From positions 1,072 through 8,947 of the forward strand of contig DLND01000112.1 of the NCBI GenBank assembly GCA_002476905.1: a stretch of 7,876 nucleotides of DNA, in the 5' to 3' direction. The notes below the pieces were generated by a model. It had not been told where the DNA came from and searched no databases. It saw nothing but the letters and a program-made list of their open reading frames with translations. The translations under genes and the position numbers were made by a program. The DNA comes from Flavobacteriales bacterium UBA7519 (GTDB taxonomy: Bacteria > Bacteroidota > Bacteroidia > Flavobacteriales > Weeksellaceae). Shown here piece by piece: positions 1 through 6,607 of this stretch. Every line of letters begins with the position of its first letter. Position 1 is the stretch's first letter.

Positions 1-27
1 GCTCGGGTCGGGCTATCCGTTGCAATC

Positions 28-91
28 TTTTTTGTGGAAGATGTTTTCCACTTTTGATTAAACATATCAATCCACAAAAAAGGATTTCCAC
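28..91. repeat. Nested inverted repeats with recurring TTCCAC
   Basis: TTTTTTGTGGA at 28-38 is perfectly complementary to TCCACAAAAAA at 71-81, an 11-bp stem with 32 bases between the arms. Inside it, GTGGAA at 34-39 pairs with TTCCAC at 46-51 across a 6-base loop, and a further TTCCAC lies at 86-91. The GTGGA arm can therefore pair with three alternative partners, giving mutually exclusive hairpins. It may be a terminator for an upstream gene, a dispersed intergenic element, or a protein-binding site. Function is unknown; only the symmetry is seen. Confidence 0.55.
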
Positions 92-185
92 TACTATCCC
101 TATTGCGGGTTTCGTCATAGAAATAACGTTTTCATCAACTGCATAAAACCACAATATGGCTTAAAAATGATTCTTCGCTGAGCAA

Positions 186-250
186 AGCGCCTTTGTGAAC
201 TTAAAATATTTTCAATTAGATAAAAAAAATTTTAGCGGACTTTGCGTTTA
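186..250. repeat. Degenerate AGCG..CTTTG direct repeats
   Basis: Two related segments occur before prfB. One at 186-204 reads AGCGCCTTTGTGAACTTAA and one at 234-250 reads AGCGGACTTTGCGTTTA. They share an AGCG start, a CTTTG core and a T/A-rich end, about 48 bases apart. Just upstream, CGCT (176-179) can pair with AGCG (186-189). My impression is that CTTTGCG-rich spacers recur in flavobacterial intergenic DNA, but that is recollection and not something this window can show. Confidence 0.35.
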
Positions 251-293
251 ATTTCTCCCAATCATTATTTCCCAACATTAACAATTTTCTCCC

Positions 294-301
294 TATTTTT
301 G
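294..301 (+). promoter_or_regulatory. -7 promoter box of prfB
   Basis: TATTTTTG matches the Bacteroidota sigma-factor -7 consensus TAnnTTTG exactly. It ends 17 bases before the GTG start at 319, implying a very short mRNA leader. No clear TTG/TTTG -33 element lies at the usual 17-23 base spacing, so the call rests on the -7 box and its position. Confidence 0.55.
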
Positions 302-318
302 CAAAAATCAAAACAAAC

Positions 319-1431
319 GTGGTAAACACAGACCAAATAAAAGATATACAATCCAGAATAGAAGATCTTCACAAGTTTCTTGGAATCGAGAAAAAGAAAA
401 TTGAGATTGCAAATGATGATGAGAAAACCGCTGCGCCGGAATTCTGGGAAAAACCAAAAGAAGCCGAAGTTTTTCTGAAACAGCTCCGTTCCAAAAAAAA
501 ATGGGTGGAAAGCTATGAGGAAATCAAAACGCAATTCGAGGATTTGCAGGTTTTGATAGAATTTGCCAAAGAAGACCCTGATTCCGAAAAAGAACTGGAC
601 GAAGCGTTCCCACAATTGGTAGAAAAAATTGAGAATCTTGAATTCAAAAATATGCTTTCCAACGAAGGCGATGAGTTGTCTGCAGTTCTTCAAATCACAG
701 CTGGTGCCGGCGGAACAGAATCCTGCGATTGGGCAAGTATGCTGATGCGTATGTACACAATGTGGGCCGATAAACAAGGCTACAAAATCCGTGAACTGAA
801 CTTCCAAGAAGGCGATGTTGCGGGCGTAAAGACGGTAACCTTAGAAATCGAAGGGGAATTTGCTTTTGGTTATCTAAAAGGTGAAAATGGCGTTCACAGA
901 TTGGTAAGAATTTCGCCTTTTGACAGCAATGCGAAACGTCATACAAGTTTCGTTTCCGTCTATGTTTATCCTTTGGTAGATGACACGATTGAAATCAACA
1001 TCAATCCAGCAGATATCAGTTTCGAAACGATGCGTTCTTCCGGAGCTGGTGGGCAAAACGTGAATAAGGTGGAAACTGCGGTTCGTCTTCGTCACGCGCC
1101 GACAGGAATTATTATCGAAAACTCAGAATCCCGTTCTCAGCTTCAGAATAAGGAAAAAGCGATGCAACTCATACGTTCCAGGCTTTTTGAAATTGAACTG
1201 GAGGAACGAATGAAAGCCAGAAACGAAATCGAAGCCGGAAAAATGAAAATCGAATGGGGTTCTCAAATCCGAAATTATGTGATGCATCCGTACAAATTGG
1301 TAAAAGATGTTCGTTCCGGATATGAAACCTCTGATGTGGATGGTGTGATGAATGGCAACCTGACACCGTTCCTGAAAGCTTATCTTATGAATGAAGGACA
1401 AGGCTCTGCGGATGAGTTGGATGATTTGTAG
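319..1431 (+). CDS. prfB: Peptide chain release factor 2 (RF2)
   Basis: RF2 recognises UAA and UGA in the ribosomal A site and triggers hydrolysis of peptidyl-tRNA. The 370-residue product has the RF2 layout: an acidic helical N-terminal region (about 1-105), the stop-codon recognition tripeptide Ser-Pro-Phe at residues 199-201 (the RF2 version, unlike the PxT of RF1), and the catalytic GGQ loop at 244-246 within [11 protein letters not shown]. Length fits the family. The start is GTG at 319, placed shortly after a -7 promoter box; no in-frame ATG is nearby and no Shine-Dalgarno sequence is present. Many bacterial prfB genes carry an in-frame UGA (CTT TGA C) near codon 25 for autoregulatory +1 frameshifting. 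Here the matching place reads CTT GGA ATC (379-387, residues 21-23) with no stop, so that control is absent. The gene ends in TAG, which RF2 does not read, so terminating its own synthesis depends on RF1. Confidence 0.97.
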   Translation: MVNTDQIKDIQSRIEDLHKFLGIEKKKIEIANDDEKTAAPEFWEKPKEAEVFLKQLRSKKKWVESYEEIKTQFEDLQVLIEFAKEDPDSEKELDEAFPQLVEKIENLEFKNMLSNEGDELSAVLQITAGAGGTESCDWASMLMRMYTMWADKQGYKIRELNFQEGDVAGVKTVTLEIEGEFAFGYLKGENGVHRLVRISPFDSNAKRHTSFVSVYVYPLVDDTIEININPADISFETMRSSGAGGQNVNKVETAVRLRHAPTGIIIENSESRSQLQNKEKAMQLIRSRLFEIELEERMKARNEIEAGKMKIEWGSQIRNYVMHPYKLVKDVRSGYETSDVDGVMNGNLTPFLKAYLMNEGQGSADELDDL

Positions 1432-1462
1432 AAAAGCTCAAACAAATTTGAAATTTTATTTT

Positions 1463-1470
1463 TAAATTTG
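1463..1470 (+). promoter_or_regulatory. -7 promoter box of the toxin-antitoxin unit, with AAATTTG repeats
   Basis: TAAATTTG fits TAnnTTTG exactly and lies 14 bases before the antitoxin ATG. The heptamer AAATTTG occurs here (1464-1470) and again at 1444-1450, exactly 20 bases earlier, where it forms the palindrome CAAATTTG (1443-1450). Two similar sites two helical turns apart beside a promoter would suit an autoregulatory operator, as is common for toxin-antitoxin operons. That role is inference. AT-rich sequence makes chance matches likely, and no good -33 element is seen. Confidence 0.4.
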
Positions 1471-1484
1471 ATAAAAGGTTTTAA

Positions 1485-1727
1485 ATGGACACGGATTTAC
1501 AAATACAAAATAAAAAATTAGAGTTAATTCAATGGTTATCAACTATTGAGGATTTGAATTTTCTGGAAAAAATTTCTGAGTTCATTTCTCGTGAAAACAA
1601 AAAAGACTGGGCAGATCTAATTTCGGATGCTGAAAGACAATCTATTGAAAAGGGAATCGAACAAGCAGACGCTGGAAGGCTAAATCCACATTCCAAAGCG
1701 AGAGAAATTTATGGAAAAAGGATTTGA
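1485..1727 (+). CDS. Antitoxin-like protein of a RelE/ParE-type addiction module
   Basis: An 80-residue hydrophilic protein. Residues 1-40 are predicted mostly helical, and the C-terminal half carries a tryptophan followed by an L-S-D-A-E-R-x-S-I-E-x-G pattern and a basic tail ending at KRI. This pattern resembles small proteins that sit upstream of RelE/ParE-type toxins in Bacteroidota and are annotated as addiction-module antitoxins. Known members neutralise the toxin by direct binding. The ATG at 1485 follows a -7 box by 14 bases. The gene overlaps the next one by 17 bases (1711-1727), typical of translational coupling in such modules. No clear DNA-binding motif is visible. The partner toxin is frameshifted, so this antitoxin may now have no cognate target. 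The family call rests on sequence style and context. Confidence 0.65.
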   Translation: MDTDLQIQNKKLELIQWLSTIEDLNFLEKISEFISRENKKDWADLISDAERQSIEKGIEQADAGRLNPHSKAREIYGKRI

Positions 1728-2009
1728 AATTCTTTGGACTGATTTAGCTTTGGAAGAACTTTCTGAAACCGTTGGATATCTTGAAAGAGAATTTTCTCAA
1801 AAGGAAATTAACATTTTGGGCGATGAAATTGAAAGAATTAGTTCAATCATATCGCAAAATCCAAATATTTTCCTCTTTCTGATAGATTACAAACTAGAAA
1901 AGCCGTAATTTTAAAATTTAACACTTTATATTATAGAGTCATAAATAATACTATAGAAATTTTATCATTCTTTTCAAATAGACAATCTCCAGAAAAAAAG
2001 AAATTATAA
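1711..2009 (+). pseudogene. RelE/ParE-family toxin, frameshifted
   Basis: The ATG at 1711 opens a frame that stops at TAA 1906-1908 after 65 residues, short for RelE/ParE toxins (usually about 90-105). The -1 frame continues without a stop from about 1863 to TAA 2007-2009 and encodes the missing C-terminal half: a basic R-K-A-V-I-L-K-F segment, a Y-Y-R-V strand, an I-E-I-L-S-F-F strand and an N-R-Q-S-P-E-K-K tail, as expected for this fold. One extra T in the T4 run at 1868-1871 would join both parts into a 99-residue protein, so the lesion is a one-base deletion in a short homopolymer. Family members typically cleave ribosome-bound mRNA or poison gyrase; which applies here cannot be told. 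The 65-residue product would lack the C-terminal strands and is probably inactive. Alternatives are a sequencing error or, less likely, ribosomal slippage. It overlaps the antitoxin gene by 17 bases. Confidence 0.75.
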
Positions 2010-2025
2010 TATTAAAACCAAACAA

Positions 2026-2051
2026 AAAGCCTCAGAAAATTCTGAGGCTTT
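2026..2051. terminator. Bidirectional terminator hairpin between convergent genes
   Basis: AAAGCCTCAGAA (2026-2037) and TTCTGAGGCTTT (2040-2051) form a perfect 12-bp inverted repeat with a very small loop. Read on the - strand the stem is followed by TTTTTGTTTGG, a fair U-tract, so it should end the E2 acyltransferase transcript, whose stop codon lies 6 bases upstream of the stem. On the + strand the trailing sequence is TGCTTATTATATTT, a weaker tract that could still end the toxin-antitoxin transcript. Confidence 0.85.
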
Positions 2052-2056
2052 GCTTA

Positions 2057-3388
2057 TTATATTTCAGTATTGAGATCCCAATTTTCAAGGTAATCGTTCA
2101 CGTGTTTTAGGAACATTCCTCCTAAACTGCCGTCCACTACTCTATGGTCGTAAGAATGCGACATAAACATCTTCTGACGAATCGCAATAACATCTCCAAA
2201 TTCCGTCTCGATAACTGCTGGTTTTTTCACAATCGCACCAACTGCCAAAATCGCAACTTGAGGTTGAGCAATAATCGGCGTTCCCATAAGATTTCCGAAA
2301 GTTCCTACATTGGAAATCGTGTAGGTTGCACCTTGCGTATCTGCCGGCGTCAGTTTCTTATTTCTTGCTCTGTAAGCCAAATCATTGATAGCTTTTGCCA
2401 AACCTGATAAACTCAATTGGTCTGCATTTTTAATAACAGGAACAATTAGATTTCCGTCTGGAAGAGCTGTTGCCATTCCGATATTGATATTTTTCTTTTT
2501 GATGATTTTATCGCCATCCACAGAAACATTAATCATTGGGAAATCTTGAATCGCTTTTACCACCGCTCTGATGAAAATCGGCATAAAAGTCAGCTTTTCA
2601 CCATCTCTTTTTTGGTAAGAATTTTTGTTTGCATTTCTCCAAGTCACAACATTGGTCACATCAGTTTCGATAAACGACGTTACGTGTGGCGACGTATGTT
2701 TGCTGTTTACCATCGCATCTGCAATGATTTTACGAACTCTATCCATCTGGATGATCTCATCTCCTTCATTCACACTGATTGGCTGAGATGGAGCTGGCTG
2801 AGATTTAACCGGAGAAACTGCTTGAGAAACAGACTGTGGAGCAGGCACTGATTGAACTGCACCTCTGTTCTGTAAAAATCCAAGAATATCTTCTTTTGTA
2901 ATTCTACCTTCCAAACCGCTTCCTTTGATAGATTTAAGTTCAGACTCCGAGATTTTTTCTTCCTGAACAATAGACTTGACTAAAGGCGAAAGATATATAT
3001 CTGCGTTTTGATTACTGAAAGAATTATCGGAATAGCTGCTCAATGGTTGCTCCAAAGCGTTCACAACTTCTGGTTCTGGCTGAACTATTTGGTCCTTAAC
3101 TTCCTCATAAGACTTTGTTTCAGGCTCTTGAGAGTCCTGCGAACCGCCTTCTGTTTCCAAAATAGCAATGGCTTCACCAATTTTAGCAACTTCGTCTTTT
3201 TGCTTAAGGATTTTAACAATTTTACCTGAAACTGGCGTCGGAACATCAGAATCTACTTTATCTGTTGCTATTTCTACCACAGAGTCGTCTTCTTTTATAA
3301 AATCGCCTTCATTAAACAGCCAACTAATAATAGTTGCTTCCATAACGCCCTCGCCCATACTTGGGAGCAATAGTTTGTATTCTGCCAT
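2057..3388 (-). CDS. Dihydrolipoamide acyltransferase, E2 of a 2-oxo acid dehydrogenase complex
   Basis: This 443-residue protein forms the core of a 2-oxo acid dehydrogenase complex. It carries the acyl group on a swinging lipoyl arm from E1 to CoA, and the arm is reoxidised by E3. The domain order is standard: a lipoyl domain at 1-80 with the lipoylated Lys44 in ATDKVDSDV; an acidic Glu/Gln/Ser-rich linker; a peripheral-subunit-binding domain at about 131-173; a Pro/Ala/Gln/Ser-rich linker at 176-213; and a catalytic domain at about 215-443 with the active-site DHRVVDG (His415, Asp419). The start is the ATG at 3388. A longer frame begins at 3421, but that codon lies upstream of the -7 box at 3411-3418 and its 11 extra residues precede the conserved lipoyl domain. 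The substrate (branched-chain 2-oxo acids, pyruvate or 2-oxoglutarate) cannot be fixed from sequence alone. A branched-chain role would fit the iso-fatty acids of this group, but that is inference. No E1 or E3 gene is adjacent. Confidence 0.93.
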   Translation of the reverse strand: MAEYKLLLPSMGEGVMEATIISWLFNEGDFIKEDDSVVEIATDKVDSDVPTPVSGKIVKILKQKDEVAKIGEAIAILETEGGSQDSQEPETKSYEEVKDQIVQPEPEVVNALEQPLSSYSDNSFSNQNADIYLSPLVKSIVQEEKISESELKSIKGSGLEGRITKEDILGFLQNRGAVQSVPAPQSVSQAVSPVKSQPAPSQPISVNEGDEIIQMDRVRKIIADAMVNSKHTSPHVTSFIETDVTNVVTWRNANKNSYQKRDGEKLTFMPIFIRAVVKAIQDFPMINVSVDGDKIIKKKNINIGMATALPDGNLIVPVIKNADQLSLSGLAKAINDLAYRARNKKLTPADTQGATYTISNVGTFGNLMGTPIIAQPQVAILAVGAIVKKPAVIETEFGDVIAIRQKMFMSHSYDHRVVDGSLGGMFLKHVNDYLENWDLNTEI

Positions 3389-3410
3389 TGTTTGCTTTTT
3401 TGAATTTTTC

Positions 3411-3418
3411 CAAAAGTA
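3411..3418 (-). promoter_or_regulatory. -7 promoter box of the E2 acyltransferase gene
   Basis: Read on the - strand this is TACTTTTG, an exact match to TAnnTTTG, ending 22 bases before the ATG at 3388. It argues against translation from the longer in-frame start at 3419-3421, which lies upstream of the box. No clear -33 TTG is present at normal spacing. Confidence 0.5.
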
Positions 3419-3477
3419 CACTTTTTTTTATTAATTGTATAATTGAAATTTTTAAAAATATAAACGCTTGAATTTTA

Positions 3478-3485
3478 TAAATTTG
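3478..3485 (+). promoter_or_regulatory. -7 promoter box of the ABM monooxygenase-like gene
   Basis: TAAATTTG matches TAnnTTTG exactly and lies 24 bases before the ATG at 3510. With the box at 3411-3418 on the other strand, it gives the divergent pair separate promoters about 60 bases apart. A TTG at 3468 could start a longer frame but lies upstream of this box. No -33 element has standard spacing. Confidence 0.4.
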
Positions 3486-3509
3486 ACTATTAAAAAACAT
3501 CACAGTATT

Positions 3510-3800
3510 ATGGCGGTTTACCTCAGCGCAATCATCCACATCAAAGAAAATTATATGATGGATGCAATAGAATTATTAAAAAAATTAGTTATCGAAACCC
3601 GTAAAGAAAATGGATGCATGCAATACGATTTGTTTGAAGACGTAAGAAATAAGGGCGTATTTTTTATCCATGAACAATGGGAAACTAATGATAATCTTCA
3701 ATCCCATCAAGCATCGGAACATATGATTTATTTTAGGGAAAATATTGCAACATATTTGGAAAAGCCTAATAAAGTATATCTTGGCAACAAACTTTTCTGA
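3510..3800 (+). CDS. ABM-domain protein, putative quinol monooxygenase (YgiN-like)
   Basis: A 96-residue protein of the antibiotic biosynthesis monooxygenase (ABM) superfamily, a dimeric ferredoxin-like alpha/beta barrel. Family features are seen in order: an N-terminal strand with the AIIHIKEN segment; a helix of residues 17-34; then ENGCMQYDLF (33-42), a strand ending HEQW (54-57), and conserved His66 and His71 before the last helix and strand. YgiN-type members oxidise quinols without a bound cofactor; other members have different small aromatic substrates or none known, so the substrate here is open. The ATG at 3510 is preferred over a TTG at 3468 because the N-terminus then matches the family and lies downstream of the -7 box. 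The gene stands alone, divergent from the E2 gene. No Shine-Dalgarno sequence is seen. Confidence 0.82.
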   Translation: MAVYLSAIIHIKENYMMDAIELLKKLVIETRKENGCMQYDLFEDVRNKGVFFIHEQWETNDNLQSHQASEHMIYFRENIATYLEKPNKVYLGNKLF

Positions 3801-3805
3801 TTTAA

Positions 3806-3846
3806 AAATAATCAATAATAACATTAATTATTTAACAAATAATCAA
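3806..3846 (+). repeat. AAATAATCAA direct repeat
   Basis: The 10-mer AAATAATCAA occurs at 3806-3815 and again at 3837-3846, 31 bases apart, in the AT-rich spacer after the ABM-domain gene. In DNA this AT-rich, chance is a fair explanation. It could be a regulator site for the downstream peptidase gene. Confidence 0.25.
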
Positions 3847-3864
3847 ATAAGACAACTTTATTTG

Positions 3865-3892
3865 TATTTTATTCATAAAATAAGATTTTTTT
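3865..3892 (+). terminator. AT-only palindrome followed by a T7 run
   Basis: TATTTTAT (3865-3872) and ATAAAATA (3875-3882) form a perfect 8-bp palindrome with a 2-base centre, followed after four bases by seven Ts (3886-3892). The shape is that of an intrinsic terminator for the ABM-domain gene ending at 3800, but an A/T-only stem is weak. An operator for the peptidase gene is the alternative. Confidence 0.3.
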
Positions 3893-3942
3893 GAATAGTT
3901 TTGCTAATACTGTATTTAACTATAATATAATAAATTTTAACT

Positions 3943-6551
3943 ATGATAATAAATCAACTTACTACATCTGCTGGATTGGTGTATTGTTTCTTTTTGCAAA
4001 TCTAAATGCCCAATCTACCAATGACAAAATCATTAGAAATTTCATCAAAAACGATGTTACTTTCCGTGCTAACTCAAATGTAGAGTTTAGAATACAAAAT
4101 GAGGATAAATCAAAAAGTCTTCAGTCTGAAATTGTAAATGTTCAACAATATTACAATAACACGCCAATATATAAGTCCCTTGCAAAAGCTGTAATAAAGG
4201 GCGGAAATGTAATCTCTTTTAACAATAATTTCAAACAGGTTAATCCAAATAATATTGTTCGTGATAAGATTGACAAGTCAGAAGCGCTATACACAGCTTT
4301 GAGGCATCTTGATATTAATACAAGCGGTTTTGAGTTACTGGATGAGAATAGTGGTGATATGATCAACCTTCCTGATAATAAAGTAGCAAGTATCAGATTT
4401 TTTTATGAGAAAGACAACGCACTACTGCCCGCTCAGTTATTTTTCATCAATCAAACTAAAGAAAATAAATTCTACTCTACCCTTGTAAGCTTGACAACTG
4501 GTGAAATTCTTGAGAACAACAACATGATTAATGAGTGTTCTTTTGAAGATAATCATTTTACTGGTGATCCGTCTCAGATTTCTAGTCATCTCTTGACTCA
4601 TTTTAACAACAATCTCAAGAATAAAAACTTTTCAAAAGCCGCAACCAATGCCTCTTATAACGTTTTTCCGTTCCCAATAGAAGCTCCGACTTTCGGATCA
4701 AGAGCAATCGTAAGCAATCCTTGGGATATCACGGCCTCACCAGAAGGTTGGCACTCTAACGGAACTACTAATTATACAAACACGTATGGTAATAATGTCC
4801 TCGCTTATGTAGATAATAACGCTTCCAACACAGTTGGATTTACTCCATCCAGCACAACGTCCGGAAATCTCACATTTGATTTTCCATTTGCTGAGTCAAC
4901 TTCATTAAGCGCCTATGACAATAGAGCATCTGCTGTAACCAATTTATTTTATGCCAATAATATGATTCACGATATTATGTATAAATTTGGATTTACAGAG
5001 ACTTCACGAAACTTCTAATCAAATAATTTTGGAAAAGGCGGAGGTGGTAATGATGCTGTAAGAGCAGAAGCGCGTGATGGAGGAGGAACGGATAATGCAA
5101 ATTTCTCTACGCCTCCAGACGGAGGTGTTCCAAGAATGCAAATGTACCTTTGGGGGCCTAAAACTCAAAATTTTCTATCGTATAATGCCCCATCAGATTT
5201 AGTCGGCAGACTTCCAGTGGTTGGTGTGAACTCAGGATTTGGTCCAACTATAGCAACTAACCCTGTAACTGCTGATGTGGTTCTTGTTTCTCCAATAAAA
5301 GGTTGTACAACTTTAAGTAATACTAACCTAACAGGTAAAATTGCTTTGATAGAAAGAGGAGATTGTAACTTTGCTGTCAAATTCAAAAATGCGCAGGATA
5401 AAGGGGCATTAGGTGTTATTGTTTATAATGTTTCTGATTCTCCTGCTGTTGGAAATATGGGTGGTACAGATACAACTGTAACAATTCCTGGTGTCCTTAC
5501 GGAAAATGCAGAAGGAGAATTGATTAAATCCAAATTAAGTGCAAACACGGTAGTGAATGCTAATATCAAAGACAATAGCATTTGGATAGATGGTAGTTTG
5601 GATAATGGTATTGTAGCTCACGAATATGGTCACGGAATTTCAAACAGAAGTACAGGTAGTGGATCATCTTGTCTTAATACAAGTGCAAGTAATGAGCAAA
5701 TGGGCGAAGGATGGTCAGATTTCTTTGCTTTGATGTTGACAAATCGTCCAGGAGATGATGCATCTGTACCTAGAGGAATCGGTACTTTTGCAGTAAACGA
5801 AACAATTTCTGGGCAAGGAATCAGGCCGGCTCAATACTCTCCAGATACTACTATTAATGCTTACACTTATGGTAGTACAAATGGGATGACTTATGTGTCT
5901 AGTGGTACTACTTATGTCAATGTTCACTCCGTCGGATTTGTATGGGCAACAATGCTTTGGGATCTACATTGGAAAATGGTTGAAAAATATGGCTATGCAT
6001 CAGACGTAGTTGCTGCTCCAAACTCAGGAAGTGCAAGGGTTCTTCAATTAGTAATGAATGGTCTTAAATTACAAGGCTGTAACCCAACATTTGTAAAAGG
6101 AAGAGATGCAATTATTGCTGCAGATCAAGCTACAACAGGAGGTGCGGATAAATGTCTAATTTGGAATGTCTTTGCAAAAAGAGGTTTAGGAGTTAATGCA
6201 TCTGCTGGTTTAATTATTGGTACGGGAACAGCAATGAATGATCAGGTTGAAGATTTTTCAGTGCCTGCAGAATGTAATCGTAATCTTGCCGTTGCGGATG
6301 TACAAAAAGATAAATTCATAGTTTATCCAAATCCAGCTAAAAACGAGATTCGTATTAAGAGCGGATCGGTTACTTTGGGTAATACATTGGTACAAGTTTA
6401 TGATGCTACGGGTAAATTAGTAATTTCAGAGAAAATTAATTTATCTGATGACAATGCAATTAATGTGAGTTCTTTACCAAACGGTGTTTACGTTGTGAAA
6501 GGAACTGGTTTGGGAGTTACTTTTAATGAGAAAGTTATAATCAAAAAATAA
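3943..6551 (+). pseudogene. T9SS-exported M36 (fungalysin) metallopeptidase, interrupted
   Basis: The remnant encodes a secreted zinc endopeptidase. In one frame, in order, are a hydrophobic signal segment ending in ANLNAQ (3966-4014); a fungalysin/thermolysin-type propeptide (about 4020-4600); the start of the catalytic domain; a protease-associated (PA) insert (about 5200-5560, with GDCNFAVKF); the zinc site HEYGH (5619-5633) and its third ligand Glu in GEGWSDF (Glu codon 5706-5708); and a type A T9SS sorting domain (about 6309-6548, with YPNPAKNEIRI and a basic end). An ochre codon at 5016-5018 cuts the frame between TETSRNF and SNNFGKGG. Relatives usually have Gln there, so one C-to-T change (CAA to TAA) explains it. 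The signal-peptide frame has no ATG start; the only alternative initiator is a TTG at 3891 with an Asn-rich extension. An ATG at 3943 lies in another frame, and one added base would join it to give about 869 residues. The second part (ATG 5136) has no signal peptide and would not be exported. Confidence 0.85.
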
Positions 6552-6575
6552 GTTAAACTTAATAATTATTATATC

Positions 6576-6607
6576 AAGACATCCTGTAGAGGATGTCTTT
6601 TTTATTT
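6576..6607 (+). terminator. Rho-independent terminator after the peptidase
   Basis: AAGACATCCT (6576-6585) and AGGATGTCTT (6590-6599) form a perfect 10-bp stem around a GTAG loop, followed by TTTTATTT. It lies 24 bases after the peptidase stop codon and separates it from the cytochrome gene. An alternative ATG for the cytochrome at 6593 would lie inside the right arm, which argues against that start. Confidence 0.92.

Larger units (their letters stand above)
1..293. other. Non-coding leader region upstream of prfB
   Basis: No convincing gene lies here. One frame on the + strand is open from base 3 to a TAA at 144-146 (47 codons) without an ATG near its beginning. It could be the tail of a gene entering from the left, but its composition (Cys, Ile and Phe from T-rich DNA) does not look like a conserved protein. 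The first 22 bases are GC-rich against AT-rich surroundings. Bases 28-91 hold nested inverted repeats, and 176-250 hold GCG/CTTTG-type repeats, both listed separately. The impression is a repeat-containing intergenic spacer. Whether these elements recur in the genome cannot be seen from one window. Confidence 0.5.

Noticed and set aside
28..91. DnaA-box-like cluster (several TNNTCCACA/TTCCAC-type 9-mers on both strands)
   Set aside because: The best matches differ from TTATCCACA at two or more positions, there is no AT-rich unwinding tract with dnaA or dnaN nearby, and the repeats are better explained by hairpin symmetry.
265..946. Open frames on the - strand across prfB and other genes
   Set aside because: They are antisense to strongly conserved coding sequence, have no recognisable protein features, and are rich in Phe, Cys and His as expected of shadow frames.
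1860..1880. Programmed -1 ribosomal frameshift producing full-length toxin
   Set aside because: The site (ATT TTC preceded by T) is not an X XXY YYZ slippery heptamer and no downstream stem or pseudoknot is evident; a one-base deletion is simpler.
3389..3421. Longer N-terminus for the E2 acyltransferase (ATG at 3421)
   Set aside because: The extra 11 residues precede the conserved lipoyl domain, and that start codon is upstream of the -7 box at 3411-3418.
3468..3509. TTG start at 3468 for the ABM-domain protein
   Set aside because: It is a rare start codon, lies upstream of the -7 box at 3478-3485, and adds residues not typical of the family; the ATG at 3510 fits better.
319..5018. Link between the RF2 gene and readthrough of the ochre codon in the peptidase
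   Set aside because: UAA is read by both RF1 and RF2, and nothing around 5016 resembles a readthrough context; the coincidence within one window is not evidence.
5136..6551. Second half of the peptidase as an independent gene
   Set aside because: It begins in the middle of a continuous catalytic domain, shares the frame of the preceding part, has no promoter or signal peptide, and yet carries an export sorting domain.
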